64,000 nt of DNA, taken from positions 1 through 64,000 of the forward strand of contig AJWJ01000012.1 of NCBI GenBank assembly GCA_000277445.1. The letters are read 5' to 3'. Source of the DNA: Polysphondylium violaceum. Its lineage: Eukaryota > Evosea > Eumycetozoa > Dictyosteliales > Dictyosteliaceae. The position numbers and the translations under genes were made by a program. The notes beneath the pieces were generated by a model, which ran no database searches, was not told where the DNA came from, and was given only the letters and a program-made list of their open reading frames with translations. Shown here in pieces: positions 54,359 through 64,000 of the stretch (the stretch's first letter is position 1; each line of letters opens with the position of its first letter).

Positions 54359-54431
54359 TGGAGAAGAAGGGTATCGATCCCTTTACCTCTCGCATGCTAA
54401 GCGAGCGCTCTACCATCTGAGCTACATCCCC
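54359..54431 (-). tRNA. tRNA-Ala (anticodon AGC)
   Basis: A cloverleaf on the minus strand: box A TAGCTCAGATGG, anticodon stem CTCGC/GCGAG with loop ttagcat (AGC), and T arm AAGGG-atcgata-CCCTT with the A54 typical of eukaryotic tRNA-Ala. Acceptor GGGGATG faces CTTCTCC, giving a G-U at pair 3 and a T-T mismatch at pair 6. A T6 run follows as the terminator. The G3-U70 identity pair is kept, so it may well be functional. Confidence 0.9.
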
Positions 54432-54519
54432 TTTGATGAAAATATCAAAAAATCAGGAAAATTTATAATGATTCTACTAAGAATTCAACCCCGATAAATG
54501 ATTTTATCAATTAAAAGAT

Positions 54520-54592
54520 CGCCGAAACATGGGATCGAACCATGGACCTAGCGGTTAACAGCCGCTCGCTCTGCCGACTGAGCCATTTCGGC
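54520..54592 (-). tRNA. tRNA-Asn (anticodon GTT)
   Basis: A cloverleaf on the minus strand: acceptor GCCGAAA/TTTCGGC, discriminator G, D arm GGCTCAGTCGGCAGAGC, anticodon stem AGCGG/CCGCT with loop ctgttaa (GTT), and T arm CATGG-ttcgatc-CCATG. No intron. A TTTT terminator follows closely. It lies 89 bases from the tRNA-Ala gene in the same orientation. Confidence 0.95.
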
Positions 54593-54836
54593 TTGCGTGA
54601 TAGTAAAGCCTGATAAATTGTATATATTTTTTAATTTTTAAAATTAAAATTATTATTTTACTATAGGTACGATTAAAAATAAAAAATTTGAAATACTACA
54701 AAATATAAACCGGTTTTATCTCTTTTTCGAAATAAAATAAAATTCACCAAAAATGTTTTAGAAAAACATAAAAACGAACGAGTCATTCAATTTAATTTAT
54801 CATCGTCCTCTTGCTTCTATCTATATATCTCCCGAA

Positions 54837-57367
54837 ATGAATCAATTAGACCACATATTTCAAAGTATTAAAGATACAGATACAAATAAATTACAAAATC
54901 TAGCACAACAATTTTTACAAACCTATTGTAAATCAAAGCAAAACACCAAAGACAACATTAATCTCTTTTATCAATACTTGAAAACCAAATCTACACATTT
55001 ACAAAATAACGCAACCTCTCAAGATATTGAACAAGATGCACTCATTTACTCAAAAAGCATATTATTCCTTGGTGCCGTAAGTATTTTGTTGTGTTTTTGA
55101 TTATTATTAACGAGGAGTATTAATAATAACAATAATAACAATATCTACCAAGGTATCAAGATATGTACCATTTATAGATTCATTTACATTTTATTTAAAT
55201 GACATTATTGAGGATCTTTTAAAACCATTTATTTTGACAACAGTCAACACACCCATATTTTTACAAATTAGATACATTGCTTTGAAATCATATACTTTGA
55301 TATTACAAGTCTATGCAAACAAAGTTGACGAATATTCTATCTCATTCATTGAATATTTAGCCAGTTTAGATTTATTATCAAATTCTTTGGAAAACAACAA
55401 AGCTATCGTAGATTTTGTCGTTATTTTCATGCAATGCTCTCCCCTTGAAGTCATCAAAAGAAGTAAATTGATTGAATCTTTAATTAAAGTTTATTTGTAT
55501 GTAGTGCAATGATGATAATAATAACACACTATATTAATATTCATACTATTGTTATTATAAAGAAATACACAAGAACAACAATTATTTGAAGATTTGACTC
55601 AAGTTTTGGGTCAATTTTTCCAACTTTATTTACCATTTAAATCATTTAAAATTGAAAATGATGACGATGACGAAAATGACGATGATGACGAAGATAATGA
55701 TAATGATAGTAATATGCAAGAGAATGAAAAGGTTAAAATTGAAAATTTAAATTTACCCAATCAAATTCATGTTAACCTTTTAAATGAAACATTTAAACTA
55801 TTATCAAAAAATCCAAAGTACCTTCAAAAAGAATCTTCAACTATATTTTTAGGTATACTTTGTGGTTATTGTACAGTGTATGTCGGACAAAATGAACTTT
55901 CAAAATCAATTTATTCATTCTATTTTTCTTAGTATGTACTTCATTTTATTGAATATTAAACTATTTATTGATTTATAATATTAACAATTTTTATACTACA
56001 ATAGTTTTAAACAAGATATAATTTATGAAAAAGAAAATCGTAAACAAACCATTTATTTATTGGATAGTTTAAGAATTGGAATTTCAAATACAGTTTTAAA
56101 GAGTGTTCAAATTATTCGTGGGGAGCGTCAAGAGGAAATGTATCATTGTCTCATTGATATTATTACTCGTGGCAAAGAATACTTTAAAAAGAATCCATCC
56201 AAAGGTGTTCAAAGTTTTTATCATCGTATGAGAAACTCTGTTATCTTGACACTTTGCTCATTGTTAAAGAGCTTCAACAACTTTTTCAAACATGCCGATC
56301 AATTTCTCAAATTTGCATCCATTTTAGCCGACCCAATCATTTTGTCTGAATTTGTTCACTCACTCGCCATCGATATCAATGGCACTCTGGATCAACAAGA
56401 AAAGAGCGACAAGATTCAAAAACTCAATGAAACCTATTTACCTCGTGTTGTGTATCCCCTTTTACAAGAGATTGAAAAACCAGTTCAAAAGTATAGCTCA
56501 ATGACCAAACACATCCTCTCCTCATTGGGAAATATAGCCGAAAGTTTACAAACAGAGCTATTCCAACCATTTTGCACAGAGGTCATTGAATCACTCTGTC
56601 TATTTGTTGAAAACAATTGGAAGTCCATTTCAAACTATGGTGTTGTTTTAATTCATACATTTACAAAGATTGTCAAATTCATTCAAGACCCTGAAGGCAA
56701 AAGCCTTGAAAGGGTCATTGGTGTCTATTTCAAGGTTTTGAATGCTAGCAACTCTATGGAATTGGCTGAAAAGGATCAAGATGAAGACGATGGCGACGAT
56801 GACGAAGATGAGCAAGGCGACAAGAAAAACAGTGAAAGTGATGTTATTTCAAATATTGTATTCACAGCCATCGACTCTATGACTCAATGTATTCCTAGTG
56901 TTTTGTTGATAAAATCTGAATCCACCAAAACTCAACTCATCAACCAATACATTGACTACCTTTTGGAAAAAATTGGTACTGAAGAAGTCATCTTTGATGC
57001 CGACCGTTTCATCCGTTTAGCCCAACTTGATCTCTTAAAAGAGTTGTTTGTTGCTACCAGCAAGCAAGAGATCAACATTTTAACAAACTTGTTGGACAAA
57101 ATTGTCAAACAACTCTTTTATGAATTGATCATGATTCAAATAGGCATTGATCTTGGCGAAGAAGAATTGGATGCCAACAATCACAATCAAAGAAAAGATA
57201 TCTGTCTCAACTGTTTTAGTACCATTGTCAAACTTGTCTCTGCTCAACAACGTCAATCCATCAGTGGCCAAATCAACCAACTTGCCAAAAATCCTCTCCC
57301 ATCAACTCTTGAAACCACCGACATCAACATTGCTTATGCTAAAAAAGATCTTTTATCATGTCTTTAA
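54837..57367 (+). CDS. Large HEAT-repeat-like helical protein (importin-beta/exportin-like appearance)
   Basis: Four exons, 54837-55076, 55153-55496, 55563-55931 and 56005-57367, join in frame to 771 residues. The protein is alpha-helical throughout with HEAT-like helix pairs, for example FLQIRYIALKSYTLILQVYA, VVYPLLQEIEKPVQKY and LFQPFCTEVIESLCLFVENN. Two acidic Asp/Glu inserts interrupt it, at ~222-240 and ~555-580. It has no signal peptide, membrane segment or enzyme motif. The long helical-solenoid design with acidic loops recalls nuclear transport receptors or assembly scaffolds, but I cannot assign a family, so no function is claimed. Consistent phases across all three introns and canonical GT-AG borders support the model. 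Confidence 0.8.
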
Positions 57368-57657
57368 GCTTTACTATTAAAATAAAATTTCATAATCTTA
57401 TATGTATAAAAAAAAATCAAATCAATATCAAAAACTCACCCCACAGGACCACCAGCAATTTGATTGATATTTGATTGATTTTTTTTTTTTCGAATTTTTT
57501 TTTTTTTTTAATTTTTGAATTTATTGGGGGCAAAGACGTTATTTTTATTATAATTGTGATTGGTGCCCCCAAAATAAATTTATTGTTACTACTACACGAT
57601 CACACACACTCTTACACAGCACAAATTGGCCTTTATGATTCAATGAAAAAGTAAAGA

Positions 57658-60554
57658 ATGAATAGCAGGCTTCCAAATAATATTCAAATCCCTGTTTTAA
57701 TGACACAAAACTCATTATCAGCACTATTGAGTCCATCAAACTCACCCAGAGGGTCAAATAGCAATTATAACAATATGGATGGAGGCAGCAGTAGTGGCAA
57801 CAATACCAATAATGAAAAATTGGATAAACTCAAAGATATTACCAGCAAGACTATCGACCAGGTAATATTCAAATTGACAGAGATGAAACGAGAAAAACAA
57901 TTTCTACAATCGTTTAAAGACATTATGAAGATCTCTGAGACATTGATCGAAATTGACAGAACTCTCAAACCAATTCAAATCACCGAGGCAGAGCTTTCGC
58001 GTACCTCGTCATCCTCTTCCTTTTCCAGTCGACCTACCACACCCAGAAAAGACACACTCACATCATCGGGAGGATCCTCGTTGAGTGGCAGCAGAGACAA
58101 CAACAATCCCTCAATACCACCAGCACTCCCAGCATCATCATCAACTCTTGAGGCAGAGCTGATTCAAATCATTCATAACAAAAGCAACACAATAAAGAAA
58201 TCCAAGGCACACGATCGTTCCACAGACAGCATTGAATCTGTCCACGCAATCATTCACAAATGTTTGGATCTTATCAAGGCAAAAGTAGTGCAAGTGAAAA
58301 AGAACCTCGTGTTTGAACAAAATCCCCAAACAGCTCTACAATATGGCGAAATGATTAGAAATATTAGAAATCAAGTAAACACATTTAGAACCCTTTCGTT
58401 ACCCCAGAATCTCAATCTCTGTGATGGCGAAAAGCTGTTACTCAAAGTAGAGAACTGCCATTATCATCTTTACGATAATTCCCACAACAATAACAATGAT
58501 AGTAAGTCTTCTTCAAACTCTAACAATAATCACCACCACAATCAAAAACAAACTAGTTCAAATAGTAATCCAAATAACCAAAATAATACTCCTATTGAAG
58601 ATGATATCGTTAAAGGAACTATTTTTGTCACAAATTATCAAATCATATTTTTTGGTATAAAATCAAATAATAATAGTAGTAACAATAACAACAATAGTAA
58701 TAGCAATCTTAATCTTCATAACAATAATGAAGAAAATATATTTATTGTATGTATTCATTATTTGAGTATTCATTAATAACTAATTTTTTTAATATTAATA
58801 ATTAAAACTATCTTTAGAAACAATTCTCATTACATTCTATCAATAAATGGACTAAAAGTGGAAAAAAGAAATCACCAGGAGAATATTCATATAAATTAAC
58901 CTTTATTTGTAAAGATTATAGAAATCATATTATATCGTTTGACAAAACAACCACCAGTCTCAAGGATGTGAGAAAATGTATAGAGAATCAGAGATTAACC
59001 ACAACATCAACACTGTTTTGTTTTACTTTGAAACAGGATTTTAGTAAATTTGAAAACACAAACTTGGGTTGGAGTTTATATAACGCTCGTGAAGAGTATG
59101 CTAGAATGGGAGTACCTTCACCAGATTGGAGAGTAAGTGATGCCAATCACAACTTTTTTGTCTGTGACACCTATCCTGCTTTGATTGGTGTCCCCGAGTC
59201 TATCAACGACGAGCAATTAAAGTCTGTCGCCCAATTTCGATCGAAAGGTAGAATTCCTTCGCTATCTTACCGTCATTGGTCCAATAAATGCTCAATCACA
59301 CGTTGCAGTCAACCCAAGGTCGGCATTGGAAAGAATAGAAGTGAAGATGATGAAATTTTATTAAACGCCATTCGTTGTACATCCACTGCCAAGGCCGAAA
59401 GTGGTGGCAGCAGTAGCAGCAGCTCATCAAACAAAGATAGAAAATTGTATATTTTAGATGCTAGACCCTATGCCAATGCCGTTGGTAACAGAGCTAAGGG
59501 TGCCGGTTGGGAGGTGATGGCAAATTATCCAGGATGCGTGATAGAGTTTCTCAATATTGCCAACATCCACGCAATGAGAAACTCGTTAAACAAGATCAAA
59601 GAATCTTCAGTCTCGAGTTTGGCCAAGGAGGACAGTTGGTATTCCTCCATAGAGTCCTCAGGCTGGATGAATCATATCAAACTCGTACTCCAAGGCGCCA
59701 TCCGTGTTGCCAAACTCGTCCACACTCAACATTCAAACGTTTTGGTGCATTGCTCTGACGGCTGGGACAGAACTTCTCAACTGGTTGCCTTGGCAGAACT
59801 TTTCCTCGACCCCTATTTCCGTACCCTTCGTGGATTCCAAGTGCTCATTGAGAAGGAATGGTTGTCTTATGGACACAAATTTGCACAAAGAAACGGACAA
59901 ATCCACAACAAGGATGAAGACGAGCGTTCACCCATCTTTTACCAATTTCTCGAGGCCGTCTACCAAGTGGTCCAACAATTCCCAACCAAATTTGAATTTA
60001 ATGCACATTTTCTTCGTGTGATTTTGTATCATAGCTACAGCGGAAAATACGGAAACTTTTTGTACAACTCTGAAAAGGAACGTATTCAAAACCACAGTTT
60101 TGGAAAGACGATCAGTTTGTGGGCAGAAATGGATCTCACCATCAAAGACTATCTCAATCCACTCTTTGTGCCAAGCACTCTCAAAGAGAGAGACGTCATC
60201 TTTCCCGACTGCTCCCTTAAAACCCTAAGGATTTGGGACCAAATCTATCTCAACAATCTATCAGACACTGAAATCTATGGCGCTCACGAAAAGGTCGTTC
60301 GACAAGTGATGGACAAACATCTCGATGAAAGAGCCGAAGCATTCAGAGAGCTCTATCCACTCAAACAAAAGAGATCACATACCGCATCTCTATCATTTGC
60401 AAATCCTCGTCAATCAATGTCTATTTCCCAACTAAATCTCTTGCCCTCTTTTCATCTCTCCAACACAATTCCAAAAAATTCTGGCATTGAACTAGAGAAT
60501 ATCGTTGAAGAGTCTGTTGATTTCAGTGAAAATATTAGTAGCACAAGCTCTTAA
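57658..60554 (+). CDS. Myotubularin-family phosphoinositide 3-phosphatase
   Basis: Two exons, 57658-58746 and 58818-60554, give 941 residues. Active myotubularins remove the 3-phosphate from PI(3)P and PI(3,5)P2 on endosomes. The N-terminal ~230 residues are Ser/Asn-rich and helical. A PH-GRAM domain begins near residue 255 (LLLKVENCHYHLY…VKGTIFVTNYQIIFFGI), split by Asn-rich inserts and the intron. The phosphatase domain starts with GWSLYNAREEYARMGVPSPDW and RSKGRIPSLSYRHWSNKCSITRCSQP. It has LDARPYANAVGNRAKGAGWE and the catalytic loop VHCSDGWDRTSQLVALAELF, an intact C-x5-R signature (CSDGWDR), so it is an active, not a pseudo, enzyme. It closes with LIEKEWLSYGHKFAQRNG. No FYVE domain is visible. 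D. discoideum has several paralogues; I cannot say which. Confidence 0.94.
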
Positions 60555-60847
60555 TAAATAAACAAATAAAGAAATAAATAGATAATATTATCTATTTATT
60601 GAAATAAACAAGAAAATGGAATTCTGCCCATTTTATCCCCCATTTTCATTTTCTGACCCCATTATCCATCTGTATGGTTTTTATAATAAAAGTCAAACAT
60701 TTAAGATATTTTATTTTGATTTTTTTTGATTTATATTTTTTTACTTTTTTTTATTTTTGATTAAGGTCTTTAGGGGGTACATATCTAATATATTATGTGT
60801 TTAATCAATTACTGATTCTATTTATTTATTTATTTATTTATTAAAAT

Positions 60848-62615
60848 ATGAAAACTAGATTTAATTTTTATATTTTTGTATTATTAGTACTTTTTAACCA
60901 ATGTGTATTATCGGCTGTGCTTGATATTTATGTCGATCCAAAATCAACAGCAGCTGATGATGGATGTGGAAGTGATGCTCTTACTGCTTGTAGATCTTTA
61001 CCTGTGGCTGTAGCACAATACCAAAAGCAAGTTGGTAACCAACAAGACAATTCAGTCGTTGTGCATTTGGTTGATGGTGTGTATGGAGGTAATGAGAATG
61101 GTAATGTCAACATCTATGCATTGAATATCACTCTTTTACCAGTATCTGCAACACCCAACGTCGTATTTCAAGGCAGCACTACAAGTAATAGCAGTGCATT
61201 GCTTTTTGTCCAAGAGCCTCAGAGCGATATCTCTGCAAATATATCAAGGATTACCAATGTCGTTGTGGAAAAAATCACGTTCACTAAATTCAATTCAATG
61301 ATGATTGTATCTTCTTTTCTTCAATTTGGAAGTTTGTCCCTCTCTGTAGACAATTGTGTATTTAGTGAAAATAGTCGTACTGCCAATACGACCGGAGGTG
61401 GCATTGTGTCTATCGATGGAGCTAGAAATAACACCAAGTCCTACACAGTCTCCATTAAAAACTCTCAATTCACCCAAAACTCTGCTGTCACTGGCTCGGC
61501 ACTCTACTTTGGGTTCAATGTAGTTGGTTCCATTGACAGTTGTACATTTAGTGGAAACACTGCCACAAGAGGCTCTGCTGTTCTCTATAGCTCATATAGT
61601 GTGGTGAGTGTTTCAAATAGTGTGTTTGAAAACCAAGTCTCTAGACAAGATTGCTCCACTATTACCCTATTCCAAGAGGGTGCTAGTGTATCTGTATTTA
61701 ACAACTGTTCATTCAACGGCAACAATGCCTATGGTCGTGGTGGTGTGTTATGCTTACACGATAGCAACGCCAATATTACAAACTCTAATTTCAACAACAA
61801 CAGAGCTTCCTCCAATGGTGGATCAATCTTTACCTCTGCTGCATACACCACCCTCTACTCTGTAAACTTTATCAACAACACTGCACAAAAAGGTGGAGGT
61901 ATGTATTTTAATTGCAACTATAGCGAATCAATTACAATCACTTACTAATCATGTTTCTCTAGCAATGTCTGTTCAAGATGAAGCTTTTGTAAAGAGTTTT
62001 AATTGTGTCTATGACACCAACTCAGCCATTGGGGATGGCGGAGCTATTAGTGTTGAATTTGCCACTCTCCAACTCTTCAACAGTGTCATGAAATCCAGTA
62101 CTGGCAATGACAGAGGAGGTGCTCTCTATACCTACCACTCTCAAATCGCTTTGGAAAACTCTACCATTGATGGAAATCTCGCACCCTTTGGCGGAGCCAT
62201 CTATTGCTCGGCATCTGATATGTCTATCAGCGGCACCACTGTCAGCAACAACACCGACACACACTATGGCACCCATTCCTACGAATATGAGGACGGCAGC
62301 ATGGAAATCCTCGTCAATGACAGAAACATCTATTGCTCCCAGTTCCCCGCCTACACATTCTGCACCATCAGCGGCGATCAAGAGTTCTCGTCGCTCTGTG
62401 GCGAGGTCTATGTCGTCAACAAACCATCGGGATTGAGTAAAGGCCAATTGGCAGGAATCATCATTGGCTCCATCATGGGCGCCGCCGTTCTCGCCTTTGG
62501 CTTTGGCGTCTTGTGGGCAAAATCCACAATCTCTGAAATCTTTACTCCCCTCAAAGCCACAATCAACGAAGACGAAGATGAAGAAAACAGTGGTGGTGAA
62601 GTCAAGCATTTATAG
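60848..62615 (+). CDS. PMP-repeat beta-helix cell-surface membrane protein
   Basis: Two exons, 60848-61898 and 61963-62615, give 567 residues. The intron has a classic branch site (CTTACTAATC). The signal peptide is MKTRFNFYIFVLLVLFNQCVLSA. The ectodomain is a right-handed parallel beta-helix built of repeats with the chlamydial polymorphic membrane protein signature FxxN followed by GGA or GS: FSGNTATRGSAV, FNGNNAYGRGGVL, FNNNRASSNGGSI, FINNTAQKGG and SAIGDGGAISV. Many N-glycosylation sequons are present. A membrane helix lies near the C-terminus (LAGIIIGSIMGAAVLAFGFGVLW), followed by an acidic cytoplasmic tail (NEDEDEENSGGE). Dictyostelids have families of such proteins, likely in adhesion or recognition. 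The 3' part is GC-rich. Ligand and role are unknown. Confidence 0.88.
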
Positions 62616-63738
62616 TTGTTTAAATACCCCACCTCCCCAATTATTTATTTAATTTATTTATTTATTTATTTATTTATAAACACTGATATGGCGAGCTCAA
62701 CTACATCATGTACTGATATAGCTGTTCATCGATATTTGGTCATGCATCGACATTTTTATTTTATTTATTTTATTTTATTTTCTACACCGACAGTTACCAT
62801 ATAAAAGGTAGTCACCCACCAATTTAGAAGTTCTTCCGTTGGAATTTTTTTTTTTAAAATTTTCAAAAATTAGAAAAAAAAAAAAAAAAAAAAAAAGAAT
62901 CAAGCAGAGGTTTTTTCAATTTTCTATTTTCTATCAAAAAACAGTTGTGTGTGTATTATATTATAATATATATAATTTTTTATATTTATATCTCAATTTA
63001 TTTGTATATTTCAAACAAAAACAAACAATAGTGTATTAGCTCGCAGTAGTAAGAAACTCAAAGGTACAGATGCCATATTAAATATATCACATTCCTTAGT
63101 CGTGTAGTGCACGCGCTCACGTGTTGCATGCGCACAGTAACCAACGCCATAAGGTGCACACAAGTACACTTCAACACACATACACCACATGCAATAATAA
63201 TATTTAAGTAAATAATAATCACTATGTATATTAGTGAGTGTATGATGGAGACAGACAAATACAGTGCGTGCTCCCTCCTCTGCCTCAATGATGAATTATT
63301 GTTATTATTAGTTTTATATTAGTAAAGTAGTCGTAGTCGTCGTAGTTAGTGGTCAAAGTACAGTGGTAATCAAAAGATGAGGACCAAAACATGTTGATAG
63401 AAGCAAAAAGTAATTCAAACAACTGCTATATATATTTATTTTGTTTAGACAAAATAATAGACATCAAATGTTTTGCGAGTCTTGTAGGCTTACGTTGGTT
63501 TTAGTTTAGCTTGTCCTTCTCTTTTCTTCCCTATTTTTATTAATAACGATATTAGAATCTAATCAACTGACACTCAAATCCAATTTATATAACCATATAT
63601 TATTACTACTGTATTTGTTCCTTAGGTCTAATATATCTCAACCAAACAAACTCAGTTTAGTTTATCAATAACCAACCCAATCAATCAGTATATATAATTA
63701 TTTTTTTTTCCCTTAATCTCCTTCTCCATATATAAAAG
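62616..63738. promoter_or_regulatory. Intergenic, 1.1 kb, upstream of the RGG-protein gene
   Basis: It starts with TTTA repeats (62640-62680). Bases 63100-63180 form an unusual GC-rich island with CACGCGCTCACGTG and GCATGCGCACAG, containing a CACGTG E-box-type palindrome. No coding frame or known RNA was recognised. A TATA-like tatataaaag lies directly before the next ATG (63729-63738). Confidence 0.5.
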
Positions 63739-64000
63739 ATGTCTCAAAAGAATTCACGTCGTGTCATTATCAACGGTGGAGCCGCTGGTGGTTCATTGAA
63801 TGACAGATTCACCCAAATGAAATCCTCCCCAAAGCCAGGTATGTCAAGTCCAACCGTAAAGAGAACCAGAGACTCCTCCTCAAGAGGTGGTCGTGGTGGT
63901 TCAACCACCATCACAATCTCTAGAGACGCCAACAAGCCCCTTGGTACTGGTTCACCATCCAGAGGTGGTCGTGGTGGTTTCAGAGGCGGCAGAGGTGGTG
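63739..64000 (+). CDS. RGG-rich RNA-binding protein, CHTOP/FOP-like N-terminus (partial, cut by window end)
   Basis: The first 87 codons are present; the gene runs off the window. The sequence begins MSQKNSRRVIINGGAAGGS, then SLNDRFTQMKSSPKPG, then RGG-type repeats (SSRGGRGGSTT, SRGGRGGFRGGRGG). A short [SL]-x-[ED]-RF-x-x-[ML] motif followed by RGG boxes is the layout of the UAP56-binding motif in ALYREF/CHTOP mRNA-export proteins, so a nuclear RNP or export role is plausible. Codon use is GC-rich and biased, as in highly expressed genes. The homology to CHTOP rests on one short motif and is tentative. Confidence 0.7.
   Translation, partial: MSQKNSRRVIINGGAAGGSLNDRFTQMKSSPKPGMSSPTVKRTRDSSSRGGRGGSTTITISRDANKPLGTGSPSRGGRGGFRGGRGG

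Noticed and set aside
1-64000. LTR retrotransposons, Polintons, CRISPR arrays, rRNA genes
   Set aside because: No long direct repeats, reverse transcriptase, integrase, capsid-like frames, regularly spaced repeats or rRNA signatures were seen anywhere in the window.

Overview
The window looks like nuclear DNA of a dictyostelid social amoeba (Amoebozoa). The support is: compact genes, very AT-rich intergenic DNA and short AT-rich introns (typically gtatgt or gtaagt ... tag), homopolymer Asn/Gln/Ser/Thr tracts inside conserved proteins, and a gene set that fits the group (SodC-type GPI-anchored superoxide dismutase, MyTH4-FERM myosin, PMP-repeat membrane protein, three-repeat Myb factor). By eye, coding DNA is clearly less AT-rich than in Dictyostelium discoideum, so another genus (for example Cavenderia or Heterostelium) is more likely. 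Species cannot be fixed from the sequence alone. Exon boundaries below were read by eye from splice consensus plus reading phase; most multi-exon models close in frame.

Layout. 0.1-8.1 kb: AT-hook/zinc-knuckle protein (-), ankyrin-like family protein (+), Nup88 (-). 8.2-14.4 kb: Coq3 (+), a tail-anchored low-complexity protein (-), a mitochondrial multi-pass membrane protein (-) and a three-repeat Myb factor (-). 14.4-16.9 kb is the largest gene-free stretch. 16.9-27.3 kb: PPME1 (-) and a roughly 2,870-residue MyTH4-FERM-SH3-MyTH4-FERM myosin (-) with one apparent frameshift. 28-34 kb: an ARM-like protein (+), a CUE/coiled-coil/SKICH-like protein (-) and a SWEET sugar transporter (-). 34-45 kb: a secreted bacterial-type S13 D,D-peptidase (+), a 111-residue three-exon protein (-), GRWD1 (-), EXO1 (-), DPH2 (+). 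45-50 kb: type A DnaJ (+), a type I membrane protein (+), SodC-like tandem SOD (+). 50-54.6 kb is the least gene-dense and most unusual part: an unannotated-looking small membrane-protein gene, three tRNA genes (Thr-AGT, Ala-AGC, Asn-GTT), an approximately 0.8-kb unit bounded by inverted repeats, a short secreted-type gene without a clear start, and an intron-containing gene for a protein resembling bacterial Hcp (type VI secretion tube protein). 54.8-64 kb: HEAT-like protein (+), myotubularin phosphatase (+), PMP-repeat beta-helix membrane protein (+) and the 5' part of an RGG protein (+) cut by the window end.

Most genes are single-function housekeeping genes with no operon-like logic; neighbours are not obviously related. 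Several encode interaction with bacteria as prey or as a gene source: the S13 peptidoglycan peptidase, the Hcp-like protein, the chlamydial-type PMP repeats, and a candidate ubiquitin-binding SKICH protein that resembles xenophagy receptors. The best candidates for something undescribed are the eukaryotic Hcp-like protein, the reverse-order NDP52-like CUE-coil-SKICH protein, the tandem SOD with a dead first domain, and the small-gene/tRNA/inverted-repeat region at 50-54.5 kb.
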